Part shown: positions 16,495 through 24,805 of the stretch, piece by piece
Layout: each line of letters begins with the position of its first letter
How positions within the stretch are numbered: position 1 is the first letter of the stretch
Source: a virus
Virus record (IMG/VR): IMGVR_UViG_3300023202_000383
Span: 1-64,000 of that record
DNA length: 64,000 bases
Reading direction: 5' to 3' (one strand)
Position numbers and translations under genes: made by a program
The notes under the pieces: model-generated
Databases searched by the model: none
Told to the model about the DNA's origin: nothing
The model's input: the letters and a program-made list of their open reading frames with translations, nothing else

Positions 16495-17164
16495 ATTAGA
16501 AATTGATGTAACTAATTCAAAGCAGATAAACGAAGCTGCACAAATAGCCACAGAGCATTTTTGCGCAGCAGTTGTTGTTACTCCAGAGTTAGTTCAAGAT
16601 ACATTAATAGCCAGAAACATGTATCGCGGAAAATGGAAAATAATATCTACAGTTGATACTCCAAAAGGTCTGCAATTTGCAGACAATAAATTTAGGGGTA
16701 TGCCTGTTCAGTCATTGTCAGCCGATGGATACGAGATACTCTTAACTTATGGCGAAAAGAACGACATTGCCAGAGAAATAAAATATCTAAATCAATTTTA
16801 CAAAGGTCATTTTAGTCCATTAACCGAATTTAGATATACATTGGATTTTGGCACTGACAAAAGAGACGAAAAGTTCGTTCAAAATGTGTGTGATATTATC
16901 ACCAAAATATCTATGCCATCATTTTTGAGAAACACACATTTATGCAAAGTATCAGCTACAGCTGGTAGTAAAAGTTCGCTAGAAAAACAAACTAAAATGA
17001 TATCTGACAAGTCTGTTGTGCCAGTAAAACTTAGCGGCAACATTGATGCAGACAATTATACTGATATAGTTGTCCCAAGATTTGGCGTGAACCTCAAGCA
17101 AGCTAGGTCTATTATCAGGAAGCTAAAAGAAGCCAACGAAAAATTAACAGCTAAAGGGCGGTAG
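16478..17164 (+). CDS. DeoC-like TIM-barrel protein (possible deoxyribose-phosphate aldolase)
   Basis: 228 aa. CAAVVVTPELVQ near the N-terminus, a central LCKVSATAG and a late VPVKLSGNID resemble the strand-end motifs of DeoC/aldolase barrels, where Lys residues sit on strands 6 and 7 (KhShGhG, KhsGGI). The Lys in VKLSGNID is in the expected Schiff-base position. It overlaps the deoxyribosyltransferase-like gene by 17 bases. The assignment is moderate to weak; it may be an inactive barrel. Confidence 0.4.
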   Translation: MLPLHKLEIDVTNSKQINEAAQIATEHFCAAVVVTPELVQDTLIARNMYRGKWKIISTVDTPKGLQFADNKFRGMPVQSLSADGYEILLTYGEKNDIAREIKYLNQFYKGHFSPLTEFRYTLDFGTDKRDEKFVQNVCDIITKISMPSFLRNTHLCKVSATAGSKSSLEKQTKMISDKSVVPVKLSGNIDADNYTDIVVPRFGVNLKQARSIIRKLKEANEKLTAKGR

Positions 17165-17173
17165 ATTTGAAAT

Positions 17174-17779
17174 CTACTTTAATCTAGACGCTTCTTGCTC
17201 AATGCTCTGATCACTCGTTTCTTGTTGTTCTTTCATTTCGCCTTTTTCTTTGTCGATTAGACGAACCACGTACTGAATGATATCGCGATACCACCATAAT
17301 TCATCCTCTGATACGTCATTCGACAAATGCTTGTCGATTTTCAATACTTCAGACTTGATTTCAGATAACAATCTCTTCGTTTCAATGTTCATTCTGATTC
17401 GTCCTGATTCGTCCTGTTCGTCCTGTTCGTCCTGTTCATCCTGTTCATCCTGTTCATCCTGTTCATCCTGTTCATCATCCTGTTGGTTTGTGGTCTCACG
17501 TTCGACCAATTCATCAATTTCAATTTCTTCAATGAGTTTATTAGCTCTGGCAAACCACTTTTTGACCGCAGATCGGCTTTCGGTAACAACAAAAAAATTA
17601 CCACAGGGGGTATGTATTGTTACACAATTAAAGCCAAACGGGGGGATGCAAGTGTCGCAGTCGATATGGATTTCGATTCCGTTTTCGTGAACCAACTGCA
17701 CGGTGTATAAATCGACGCGGTTTGATGTCCATCCCTTTGTTCTGGACATCAATTTCCACATCTTCGTTTCAATGTTCAT
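17174..17779 (-). CDS. Hypothetical protein with Asp-Glu-Gln tandem repeat linking two similar starts
   Basis: 201 aa from the ATG at 17779, preceded by AAGGA. A first domain with paired cysteines (HIDCDTCIPPFGFNC) is followed by seven or so DEQ tripeptides and a second helical domain. A 27-bp sequence covering the ribosome-binding-site/start region and first codons (MNIETK) is repeated exactly inside the gene at 17374-17400, so the second domain has its own potential ATG at 17392. This looks like two once-separate or duplicated genes joined in frame by a 9-bp tandem repeat. Function unknown. Confidence 0.55.
   Translation of the reverse strand: MNIETKMWKLMSRTKGWTSNRVDLYTVQLVHENGIEIHIDCDTCIPPFGFNCVTIHTPCGNFFVVTESRSAVKKWFARANKLIEEIEIDELVERETTNQQDDEQDEQDEQDEQDEQDEQDEQDESGRIRMNIETKRLLSEIKSEVLKIDKHLSNDVSEDELWWYRDIIQYVVRLIDKEKGEMKEQQETSDQSIEQEASRLK
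17374..17400. repeat. 27-bp perfect direct repeat, copy 1 (copy 2 at 17761-17787)
   Basis: The two copies are identical over 27 bases and 387 bases apart. Each covers, on the minus strand, the AATCAGA leader, an ATG and the codons for MNIETK. They imply a duplication that copied a translation-initiation region into the gene. Confidence 0.85.
17400..17481. repeat. 9-bp tandem repeat array, about 9 units
   Basis: Units of the form CGTCCTGTT, changing to CATCCTGTT in the second half, run head to tail and encode Asp-Glu-Gln on the minus strand. Each unit carries an AGGA core on the coding strand, directly upstream of the internal ATG at 17392. Such arrays are prone to copy-number change. Confidence 0.85.
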
Positions 17780-17944
17780 TCTGATTCCTTCTGATTCCTT
17801 CTTTCTTTTGATGTTACTGAATATCATTTGACTCGTCTCAAATCTTTTGCCGCCTTAATCGCCCGCTCTTTTCCGCCAAAATTGAAATTGCAGCGTTACA
17901 ATCAAGCAGTCCGTTTATTTTCTTCCCGACGTGCAGAAAAAGCT

Positions 17945-18376
17945 TTACAGAAAATTCCCAAGATACTGACGGAGAAGAATAATAACGTCATCTCCGTTAA
18001 TCGATCTCAGTTCCAGATCTTGTATATCGTCGAAATCATGCTGGTGCGAGAATACCAAACCTGACATATTAAAAGACACATCTTTTTTAGTGGCAAATCT
18101 ATGTGCCGCATTGTTCGCATATATTGTTTGGTGCTCCCGATGAAAATCTAGATCAACCGACGTAATAATTATTTCATGTGTTATCAGTACCATCGGCGTC
18201 TTTATATATGGAACGTTAGCATGTTCGCTTATATATAAATCTGCGGCGGCAATTACAGTTCTTGGGACACCGGCCAGAGTGCTGATAGGACTGGAATCAA
18301 ACAAAGATGCTAATTCGTAGCTAGGCTTTATTCTGGTCAAGTGAGTATGAGAATCTATTCTCGGGTACGGTAACAT
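17945..18376 (-). CDS. Hypothetical protein, about 143 aa
   Basis: The ATG at 18376 overlaps the upstream sulfotransferase stop (TGATG), supporting a coupled gene. The sequence has several His pairs (DSHTHL, SHQHDFDD) and a GVPRTVIAAADLYI segment, but I recognise no family. A metal-binding role is possible. The 116 bases between this gene and 17828 show nothing convincing. Confidence 0.5.
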   Translation of the reverse strand: MLPYPRIDSHTHLTRIKPSYELASLFDSSPISTLAGVPRTVIAAADLYISEHANVPYIKTPMVLITHEIIITSVDLDFHREHQTIYANNAAHRFATKKDVSFNMSGLVFSHQHDFDDIQDLELRSINGDDVIILLRQYLGNFL

Positions 18377-18951
18377 CAAGCTGGATATCCAAAGATCTCA
18401 AAATCCATGTCCAGTTTACTATAAGCCACTCGCTTTAAGTCGTCATCGTAATATTCGGACCAATGCTTGTGGTCTGTAGAATTGTGCTTATCTAATTTTA
18501 AATCAATCCCTATAGTCTTTACAATAGCGTTGAAATCCTCGTCTAGATTTTCGAATCGCCCAACAAAGTCAACGACTATTTTGCTTCTATCATCACATAT
18601 CCATCTTCTTTGTCTCCACCAATCTAGAGAATTATTTATTATAAAATCTTCGAATGTCTTGTACTTTTCCGTGAATTTAATGATATTTCTTTTATAATTG
18701 TATTCATAAGCAGACACTAAATGATCATACGGGTTCCTTACGAATGCGAATTTATAGTAATTTGCCCATTCCTCTGGAAATCTTCTCTTTATTTTCCGCC
18801 AAGTAACATGATGATAATCGTCGCTATCGATTTCGTCGTTTGGGACTATATCATTAGCTATATTGCCTTTTTTCATGGCAAATTTTATGCTAGTCCCAGC
18901 GGTCTTAGGGATATGGACAAATATGAACTTGTGTTTGTGCGAAATAATCAT
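18376..18951 (-). CDS. Sulfotransferase (PAPS-dependent, Sulfotransfer_2-like)
   Basis: 191 aa. FIFVHIPKTAGTSI is the 5'-phosphosulfate-binding loop and FAFVRNPYDHLVSAY the 3'-phosphate-binding motif of PAPS-dependent sulfotransferases. These move sulfate from PAPS to hydroxyl or amino groups, usually on carbohydrates in this subfamily. The gene overlaps PurZ by ATGA. A second, different sulfotransferase lies at 32885 next to a glycosyltransferase. Sulfation of a virion or host-surface glycan is inference. Confidence 0.85.
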   Translation of the reverse strand: MIISHKHKFIFVHIPKTAGTSIKFAMKKGNIANDIVPNDEIDSDDYHHVTWRKIKRRFPEEWANYYKFAFVRNPYDHLVSAYEYNYKRNIIKFTEKYKTFEDFIINNSLDWWRQRRWICDDRSKIVVDFVGRFENLDEDFNAIVKTIGIDLKLDKHNSTDHKHWSEYYDDDLKRVAYSKLDMDFEIFGYPA

Positions 18952-20156
18952 ACGTTTGCGAACACCACACTATCCGTACTTGGCCCGTGACTCCAGAATG
19001 ATGCCTCAACTCTATCTGGCAGGCAATCAAGATTATGATGTCTTATGAAATCTTTCATCTTTTCGTCGCCATATCTTTTAGACCCAACATAATTTAAAAA
19101 CGTGAACGCCAAGTATATCTTAAATGGGTTTGGGGGCATATTTTTTATTATAAAATCTTCTAATGCGAGTGTCGAAAATCTCATAATACGCCTAGGTAAC
19201 TTGGTAAGTGTAGTCATTTCAACAGGCACATCATAGCCAGCGATTCTCGACACCTCTTCCCAAGTCAATTCCTCACTGTCTTTAAATATATCGCCACTAT
19301 ATGAATCTACTTCTTCATATTCCTTGCCTTCCGATTCATATATCTGCACTTCATCCCAAGTTAAGAACTTTCTAGACTCTTTGTCAAGATATCTCTTGCT
19401 ATTTATTCTAATTGGCATAGTTCTATTTACTCCAATAATGTTGCCAATCAGATTCGGCGGCAGGTCCATGTCTGACATAAGCCCACCCACTGTGGTAGCT
19501 CTACTTGTGCAGTTAGGGTAGAAATTGGAATATAACGACAAGAAATGGCCTTGACTACCGTCCATAAGTGCGGTCGAGCTACTTAATTCAATTATCATAT
19601 CCAAAGGATCATATATCATATCCTTTAATTCATCATAGTCTTTAGCAACCTTCGTCTTTCTTAAGGACTTCTTGGCTCTACATGCGCCGCTTCCGGACCC
19701 AGTTGTGCCGTGCTTGCTTGTGCCCTTATATGGGTCAACTTCATTGTATGGGTCGCCCTCGAAGTTTTTTACTCCATTCTCAAAATCTATGTCATCCTGC
19801 GTGACTATCCCGGCATTGGGGTGTATATGTACGTGCGTTTTGGGGATATTTAGATCATGCATTTCTTTCAAAAGATCGTCTATGACAAACGCAGAACCGG
19901 GGCCAATAACCGCATGCGGCTCATATGGGATACCGTTTGCTAGATAACCATAATAAAACATACCAGATGGTAGTATTTTGAAGACATATTTTGTTCCGGA
20001 ATCTCTTACGGTATGGCTAGCGTTTCTGCTATTAGCAGTCAAAAGATAACGGGGGCAATTATTTTTAGCTAAATACGCTGATATTAGGCCTTTAGATTCA
20101 GATCCAAATTGTGCACCAAGACAAATATTTACTTTGCCGTTCTCGAAAAAACTCAT
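18948..20156 (-). CDS. purZ: PurZ-like adenylosuccinate synthetase homologue (2-aminoadenine pathway candidate)
   Basis: 402 aa. The PurA fold is clear: GAQFGSESKG (residues 14-23), NASHTV with His48, a LPSGMFYYG strand, GTTGSGSGACRAKK, and MDGSQGHFLSLY with TSRATT. In PurA the first motif is GxQWGDEGKG, and its Asp is the catalytic base that activates IMP. Here Ser19 replaces it. Asp-to-Ser at this position is the reported hallmark of PurZ enzymes, which condense aspartate with dGMP to give the precursor of 2-aminoadenine deoxynucleotide in Z-genome phages. The usual companions DatZ and MazZ are not seen in this window, so Z-DNA status is unproven. The gene is co-directional with the sulfotransferase and ends at the ATGA overlap. 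Confidence 0.8.
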   Translation of the reverse strand: MSFFENGKVNICLGAQFGSESKGLISAYLAKNNCPRYLLTANSRNASHTVRDSGTKYVFKILPSGMFYYGYLANGIPYEPHAVIGPGSAFVIDDLLKEMHDLNIPKTHVHIHPNAGIVTQDDIDFENGVKNFEGDPYNEVDPYKGTSKHGTTGSGSGACRAKKSLRKTKVAKDYDELKDMIYDPLDMIIELSSSTALMDGSQGHFLSLYSNFYPNCTSRATTVGGLMSDMDLPPNLIGNIIGVNRTMPIRINSKRYLDKESRKFLTWDEVQIYESEGKEYEEVDSYSGDIFKDSEELTWEEVSRIAGYDVPVEMTTLTKLPRRIMRFSTLALEDFIIKNMPPNPFKIYLAFTFLNYVGSKRYGDEKMKDFIRHHNLDCLPDRVEASFWSHGPSTDSVVFANV

Positions 20157-20203
20157 TTATGTCTCCAAACTGGTATTTTATTGCAAGGTAACGTTTTAAT
20201 ACA

Positions 20204-20593
20204 ATGATAATCCCAACATCCATAAAAGTCAACGGCGTGTCAGGTGGAGGTTCTTACTATCCAGAATCTGTAGTTAAGGAAGCCATAGATGATTTTAATA
20301 ATAACTTGAAAGTCCGTAAGTCTGAGGGCGGATTAATAAATAGGAAGCACATCCAGATTACAGATGAAGTTACTCATATTACAAAGAAATTATTTATAGA
20401 AGATGGTAGGCTATATGCTGACATAGAATTGTTAGACAACCGACACGCTGATGATATAAGGTCTAAAATAAAAGGTGGATATTCTGTTATAGCAAGACCT
20501 GTAATGGCTGTTCCGTCATATGTTTTAGATGACCCATCCAAAATAATATCAGACATCACTAAAATCATGAAAGTTCAATTAGAGATCCAATAA
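20204..20593 (+). CDS. Possible prohead core protease-like protein (S80-type), short
   Basis: 129 aa. The pattern EVTHITKKLFIEDGRLYADIELLDNR followed by IKGGYSVIARPVM resembles the gp21/S80 prohead protease core, with a catalytic His after a strand, a central extended sheet, and a G-x-S...R loop with the nucleophile Ser. It is shorter than typical proteases (about 200 aa) and may be a protease remnant or an unrelated capsid protein. Start ATG at 20204; the next gene overlaps by one base. Confidence 0.4.
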   Translation: MIIPTSIKVNGVSGGGSYYPESVVKEAIDDFNNNLKVRKSEGGLINRKHIQITDEVTHITKKLFIEDGRLYADIELLDNRHADDIRSKIKGGYSVIARPVMAVPSYVLDDPSKIISDITKIMKVQLEIQ

Positions 20594-20979
20594 TGAAAAA
20601 CAGAGAATACATTTTCGTTTTCGAAGGCAAGTTTCTTGAATCAGATTCGCTAATAGACATATTTGGTGGAGTCACTAAAGAAGAGTGGGAAGTAATAGTA
20701 AAGGGGACTATAGGGTACTACTGCTTGATGATCGCTACAGACAAGGTATCGGAGTCTCTAGACAAAAAAGACCTTAGGCTCTCTAGGAAGCTCAAAAGAA
20801 CAATTCTGCAAATGAAAAATATAGACCCTGCGTTGTTATCTGAATTCGATTTAGAAGAAATCATTGAAGCAAGAGCTGAGGAAATGAAGAAGTTTGAAGA
20901 GGCTAACCAGAAAGCATTTGAGTCCATGAGAAATAACGGCAATCTCATGAAGTATCATGTAAAAACGAGTTCTTTATGA
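20593..20979 (+). CDS. Hypothetical helical protein, 128 aa
   Basis: Highly charged helical protein rich in Glu, Lys and Met in its second half (EIIEARAEEMKKFEEANQKA). Its ATG overlaps the TAA of the preceding gene by one base, and its TGA overlaps the next ATG. It could be a scaffold-like partner of the possible protease upstream, but nothing proves this. Confidence 0.55.
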   Translation: MKNREYIFVFEGKFLESDSLIDIFGGVTKEEWEVIVKGTIGYYCLMIATDKVSESLDKKDLRLSRKLKRTILQMKNIDPALLSEFDLEEIIEARAEEMKKFEEANQKAFESMRNNGNLMKYHVKTSSL

Positions 20980-21314
20980 TAGCACAATGGAACAAATCTC
21001 CAATTGATGTATTCGGTACTCCCAACGGCTTTGATGCTTCAATATGCGGCTACTGTGAGGAGAAAAACGGAAGGTTCTATGTGTATATTGTACTTGAAAT
21101 AAACCAAAACAACTCTACATCATCGTATCTTCTTAAAGAAAATTCTAGAAAGATATTTGGACATGTTGATGTTGATAATATAGAGTCGCCGCACTTACAA
21201 AAGCAGATAGATAAGTTAAATGGAATATCTCATAAAGATTTAATAATAAAAGCCCAGCTATATGAATCAAAGGGTAAACTATTAGATGAAAATTGGAATA
21301 TTTTCAAAGTTTGA
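20976..21314 (+). CDS. Hypothetical protein, 112 aa
   Basis: Starts at an ATGA overlap. It contains CGYCEEKNG near residue 24, a Cys pair in a beta hairpin, and a C-terminal helix. No family recognised. The following glycosyltransferase start lies 29 bases inside this gene. Confidence 0.55.
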   Translation: MIAQWNKSPIDVFGTPNGFDASICGYCEEKNGRFYVYIVLEINQNNSTSSYLLKENSRKIFGHVDVDNIESPHLQKQIDKLNGISHKDLIIKAQLYESKGKLLDENWNIFKV

Positions 21315-22362
21315 TATGGCTGGCGGTTCTGAATTCAGAGCCGCTGAAATGGCCAATGCGATAGCTAAATACAGCAATCACGAGTCTCTTATTCTGGCAG
21401 AGAAGCAAGTGCCAACCAGGATAAGAGACTATGTGAATAATAGTGTTAAAATAATTGAAAACGTAGTGCTACCCCAACCAAAGAACAAAGACGTTCTTTA
21501 TGAGGTAGATTCCCTTTTAGTCATCAATACTGATTCAAAAGATTTTACAACATTAGACTATTGGCAAGGCAAATCCACTAGGCATAGTGCTGTCATAGAT
21601 GTCTCTAAAATCAAGCAGATATGTTTTTTATTTAATTGGATAGTCAGCCCGTCTAGGCATCTATTCAAGCTTAATGAACTATCTGACATAAGAATAATCA
21701 CCACAAACGAGAAATTCTTTAAAGAAATAAGCGATCAAGACAGATATGAAATGGTAAGACATCTGCCTAGAACAATATTAAGAAGCCCAATAGATAATAC
21801 CAAATTCGACGACATCACAAGAAAACCATTAATCGATAGACCAATAAGAGTTGGAATGCATTCTAAATCCGTTGGGAACAAATGGAACAAAGAATTTAAA
21901 GACTTAATTAAGTACACAACAACCAAATATGGTAACAAAGTCCATTGGAAATTCATGGGAATGTCAAGAGAGCTAACTGAGTCTTTAAAACAAACCGATG
22001 GTAATATAACGATATCAAAAGAATTCGCAGAAGAAGTACCTCAGTTCCTATCTGATTTAGATATATTTACATTTTATATATCATGGTCCAGAGAAGAACC
22101 TTGGTCTAGAGCTTGTGCTGAGGCTATGGTTAGCGGATTGCCTGTCCTGGCGACCAACAAAGGTGGTAATAAAGATCAAATAGTGCATGGTAACAATGGA
22201 TTTTTATGTAAATCGCTACAAGATTTCAAAAATCACCTGACCGTCTTGATAGAGCACCCAGGAATTATATCAGATATGGCAAGAAATTCTAGGATATTGT
22301 CAAAGCAATTCCATAGCCAAGAAATAATCAGACAGTATATAAATTTTATAGATGCTCATTGA
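21286..22362 (+). CDS. GT4-family (GT-B fold) glycosyltransferase
   Basis: 358 aa. N-terminal KIGIFSKFDMAGGSEFRAAE is the typical acceptor-domain start. The C-terminal half has SREEPWSRACAEAMVSGLPV and the E-x7-E-type sugar-nucleotide site (EPWSRACAEAM), then GGNKDQIVHGNNGF, all classical for retaining GT4/GT1-like enzymes. It is the first of four co-directional transferase genes ending at 24626, with overlapping or ATGA junctions, so the cassette probably builds one glycan. The acceptor, virion protein, DNA base or host surface, is unknown. Confidence 0.85.
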   Translation: MKIGIFSKFDMAGGSEFRAAEMANAIAKYSNHESLILAEKQVPTRIRDYVNNSVKIIENVVLPQPKNKDVLYEVDSLLVINTDSKDFTTLDYWQGKSTRHSAVIDVSKIKQICFLFNWIVSPSRHLFKLNELSDIRIITTNEKFFKEISDQDRYEMVRHLPRTILRSPIDNTKFDDITRKPLIDRPIRVGMHSKSVGNKWNKEFKDLIKYTTTKYGNKVHWKFMGMSRELTESLKQTDGNITISKEFAEEVPQFLSDLDIFTFYISWSREEPWSRACAEAMVSGLPVLATNKGGNKDQIVHGNNGFLCKSLQDFKNHLTVLIEHPGIISDMARNSRILSKQFHSQEIIRQYINFIDAH

Positions 22363-23143
22363 AAAAGAACAATATAAAGTATCCATGTGTACAACATGCA
22401 TGGATAGGCTATATACATTAAGAGAAACTCTTCCGAAGAACATAGAAGATAATGCTGACTATCCATTTGTCGAATTCGTTGTCTTAGATTACAATAGCAA
22501 AGATGGCTTGGGCGACTGGATAAAAGAAAATATGATGCCATTTATAGAATCTGGCATCGTCAGCTATTATAGAACAGAAGAGCCTCAATATTTTAGTATG
22601 TCACATTCAAGGAATATTGCTTTCAGAGTAGCATCTGGTGACATAGTAAATAATTTAGACGCTGACAACTTCACCAATCAAGGGTTTGCGTCCAGAATAA
22701 ATGAAATGGCACAACTGGGATCAAAGGATAGGGAAGTTGCATACCCAAACCCAGCAACAGAAGTAAATAAAGTCATGTTTGGTAAAGGCAAAAAGCTATT
22801 AAGAGGCAGATTGGGGTTCTTCAAGAGCGACTTCGTAAACCTTTTAGGTGGATATGACGAAGATCTGCAAGGATATGGTCACGACGATAGGGATTTGTAC
22901 AACAGAGCTATGAAACTTGAGTTTAATTTGTTGTGGTTTGGTGGCCAATATGTCGATAGAATAAAAACTTCCAGAGCCGAAAAAGTAGTAAATATGAAGA
23001 TAAAGGACTGGAAGAAGACAGAAAATATGAACAAAGAAGTAAGCAAGAAGAAAATAGACGCGGGTATATATAAAGCTAATCAGAATAGGCATTGGGGCAA
23101 AGCAACCCTAATAAAAAATTTCGATCAAGAAATACAAATATGA
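22352..23143 (+). CDS. GT-A glycosyltransferase (galactosyltransferase-like family 2)
   Basis: 263 aa. The pattern VSMCTTCMDRLYTLRETLP, FVVLDYNSKDG, a DxD-like NNLDADNF, and GYDEDLQGYGHDDRDLYNRA matches the GT2/GT7-like galactosyltransferase domain (DADN metal site and the GhDEDhxGWGxxDxD acceptor loop). It is related to the next gene, so the pair may be duplicates. It overlaps the upstream transferase by 11 bases. Confidence 0.85.
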   Translation: MLIEKEQYKVSMCTTCMDRLYTLRETLPKNIEDNADYPFVEFVVLDYNSKDGLGDWIKENMMPFIESGIVSYYRTEEPQYFSMSHSRNIAFRVASGDIVNNLDADNFTNQGFASRINEMAQLGSKDREVAYPNPATEVNKVMFGKGKKLLRGRLGFFKSDFVNLLGGYDEDLQGYGHDDRDLYNRAMKLEFNLLWFGGQYVDRIKTSRAEKVVNMKIKDWKKTENMNKEVSKKKIDAGIYKANQNRHWGKATLIKNFDQEIQI

Positions 23144-23859
23144 GCAGAAGCATATCATTTTGCACCACAACCTTCAACAGGTTGGAGCATTTAAGCAAGA
23201 CTCTGCCATATAACATCAGAGATAATCGCCTATATTCTAAATTAGAATTAGTTATTCTTGACTGCGGATCTAAAGATGATACGCATAAATTCATGAGACA
23301 GTTCGAAAACCTTATGGAAGTCGGTAAGCTATCATATTATAAATTATTGTGGCCTGAAATCGAGTTCTTTGATGCAGCAAGAATGAAAAACATATGCCAT
23401 AAATTAGCAAATGGTGAATTACTGTGCAATTTAGATGTTGACCAATACTCTACAAAAGGGTTCGCAAGAAAATTAAATATATTGTGCAAGCATAAAAAGG
23501 ACAAATTCATAATAAGCAAAAATGGAAAATTGTGGGGAAAGTTGGCTGTCCTAAAGAAAGATTTCATCAAGATGCTTGGCGGATATGATGAATCAATGGA
23601 TGGTTATTGGTCTGATGATGAGGACTTATTTAATAGAGCTATTGCACAAGATTTTGAGCCAATAAGATTTAATAATGGGTTCAAAATGATTCACCACGAC
23701 AGATCAAGCAAATACTTCACATATGATCATGACAACAAAACCAAAAACAGGATAATATCTAATAAAAACATATTAGATCATAGATATAAAGCCAATATAG
23801 ATAGACAATGGGGCTGTGGAGTATTATTAAAAAACTTTCGTGAAGAAATCAAGATATGA
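23140..23859 (+). CDS. GT-A glycosyltransferase, paralogue of the preceding gene
   Basis: 239 aa. The start is set at the ATG at 23140, giving an ATGA overlap with the upstream stop. It shares the layout of its neighbour: ISFCTTTFNRLEHLSKTLP, LVILDCGSKDD, NLDVDQYS (DxD) and GYDESMDGYWSDDEDLFNRA. The two C-termini also match (NRHWGKATLIKNF versus DRQWGCGVLLKNF), supporting a tandem duplication. Confidence 0.83.
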   Translation: MSRSISFCTTTFNRLEHLSKTLPYNIRDNRLYSKLELVILDCGSKDDTHKFMRQFENLMEVGKLSYYKLLWPEIEFFDAARMKNICHKLANGELLCNLDVDQYSTKGFARKLNILCKHKKDKFIISKNGKLWGKLAVLKKDFIKMLGGYDESMDGYWSDDEDLFNRAIAQDFEPIRFNNGFKMIHHDRSSKYFTYDHDNKTKNRIISNKNILDHRYKANIDRQWGCGVLLKNFREEIKI

Positions 23860-24626
23860 AAAATCTTTTGGTAGCAAATTTCCAGCCTCCAGCCGATAGC
23901 GGTAACGATAAAAAGAAAGGTATGGACATAAATGGCTTAAAACTATTTATAAATGCTCAGATAGACAATAGCCTTCATTTAGGGTGGGACCCTAAAGACA
24001 TAATATTAGTCACAAATTTTATGCATCATTACAACGGCATAAATGCTTTTGTGACTAATTTAAACTCTAGTTGCCTGACTGGTAGCAAAATGTTTACTAT
24101 AAAATGGCTTTATGAAAACAATATAATAGATGATACGATATGGGCTCATGATTTAGATGCATGGCAGAATGATCCATTTTACGAGCCAGAATTTAAAGAT
24201 GTAGGAGTCTCAACATATAGCAGACCCAAATTCAACGGCGGTAGTATATTCATAAAACCGTCGGCCTTGGATATTATCAATGAAATAATAAATAATATAA
24301 TTACAAATAATGAAGATAGAGAAGAACCAACTATAAATGAAATTTTAAAATCAAATAAATACAAAGACAGAGTCACTGTACTAAATAACACGTATAATGT
24401 TGGGTGTTCTGGATATAAGGAGAGATACGAAAGAAGCAGCAAACCAATAAAAGTTTGCCATTTTAATCCACTAAATAGATTAGCATGGTGGACATTTGTT
24501 GGTGATAGACACAAATTAGGTCAAGCAGCCTCTGACAGATTAGCTTCTTTGTTGACCAAAAAATTCGGCAAGTATCAAAGCTTCAGAAGCGTGCCTTATA
24601 CTATGGATGAAAGAGATTTTAAATGA
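23856..24626 (+). CDS. Glycosyltransferase-like protein with DxD motif (GT8/GT32-like)
   Basis: 256 aa. WAHDLDAWQNDPF provides a DxD, preceded by IILVTNF strands and followed by FNGGSIFIKPSALDIINE, the pattern of GT-A transferases that assess an acceptor loop. The C-terminus HFNPLNRLAWWTFVGD has the conserved His seen in GT8/GT32 proteins. It completes the four-gene transferase cassette and overlaps the following small ORF by ATGA. Confidence 0.65.
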   Translation: MKNLLVANFQPPADSGNDKKKGMDINGLKLFINAQIDNSLHLGWDPKDIILVTNFMHHYNGINAFVTNLNSSCLTGSKMFTIKWLYENNIIDDTIWAHDLDAWQNDPFYEPEFKDVGVSTYSRPKFNGGSIFIKPSALDIINEIINNIITNNEDREEPTINEILKSNKYKDRVTVLNNTYNVGCSGYKERYERSSKPIKVCHFNPLNRLAWWTFVGDRHKLGQAASDRLASLLTKKFGKYQSFRSVPYTMDERDFK

Positions 24627-24748
24627 TTATCAGTAGTATAGTGATAAAAATATTAAGAAGACATTATTTTAATAAAATAATCAAAGACTTATTAGACACA
24701 AGATATGCAGAAGAAAGTTATGAATGTATTATACTTGAAGAAAAGTAG
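24623..24748 (+). CDS. Small hypothetical ORF, 41 aa
   Basis: Starts in an ATGA overlap with the glycosyltransferase stop and encodes a short basic-then-acidic peptide (MIISSIVIKILRRHYFNKII at the start). Its stop codon is the first TAG of the 8-bp repeat array at 24742, so the array may have truncated a longer gene. Real translation is plausible but unproven. Confidence 0.4.
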   Translation: MIISSIVIKILRRHYFNKIIKDLLDTRYAEESYECIILEEK

Positions 24749-24805
24749 CAAAGTAGCAAAGTAGCAAAGTAGCAAAGTAGCAAAGTAGCAAAGTAGCAAA
24801 GTAGC
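24742..24805. repeat. 8-bp tandem repeat (AAAGTAGC) x8
   Basis: Eight perfect head-to-tail copies. Because 8 is not a multiple of 3 and each unit contains TAG, the array places stop codons in all three forward frames. It separates the glycosyltransferase cassette from the structured noncoding region. Confidence 0.9.

Noticed and set aside
17161-17177. GTAGATTTGAAATCTAC palindrome as a terminator
   Set aside because: It lies at a convergent gene junction, but the stem is only six AT-rich pairs with a five-base loop and no U-tract, too weak to call.
17828-18064. Plus-strand ORF of 78 aa
   Set aside because: Starts at TTG without a ribosome-binding site and overlaps the coupled minus-strand gene 17945-18376 for half its length; composition is not protein-like.
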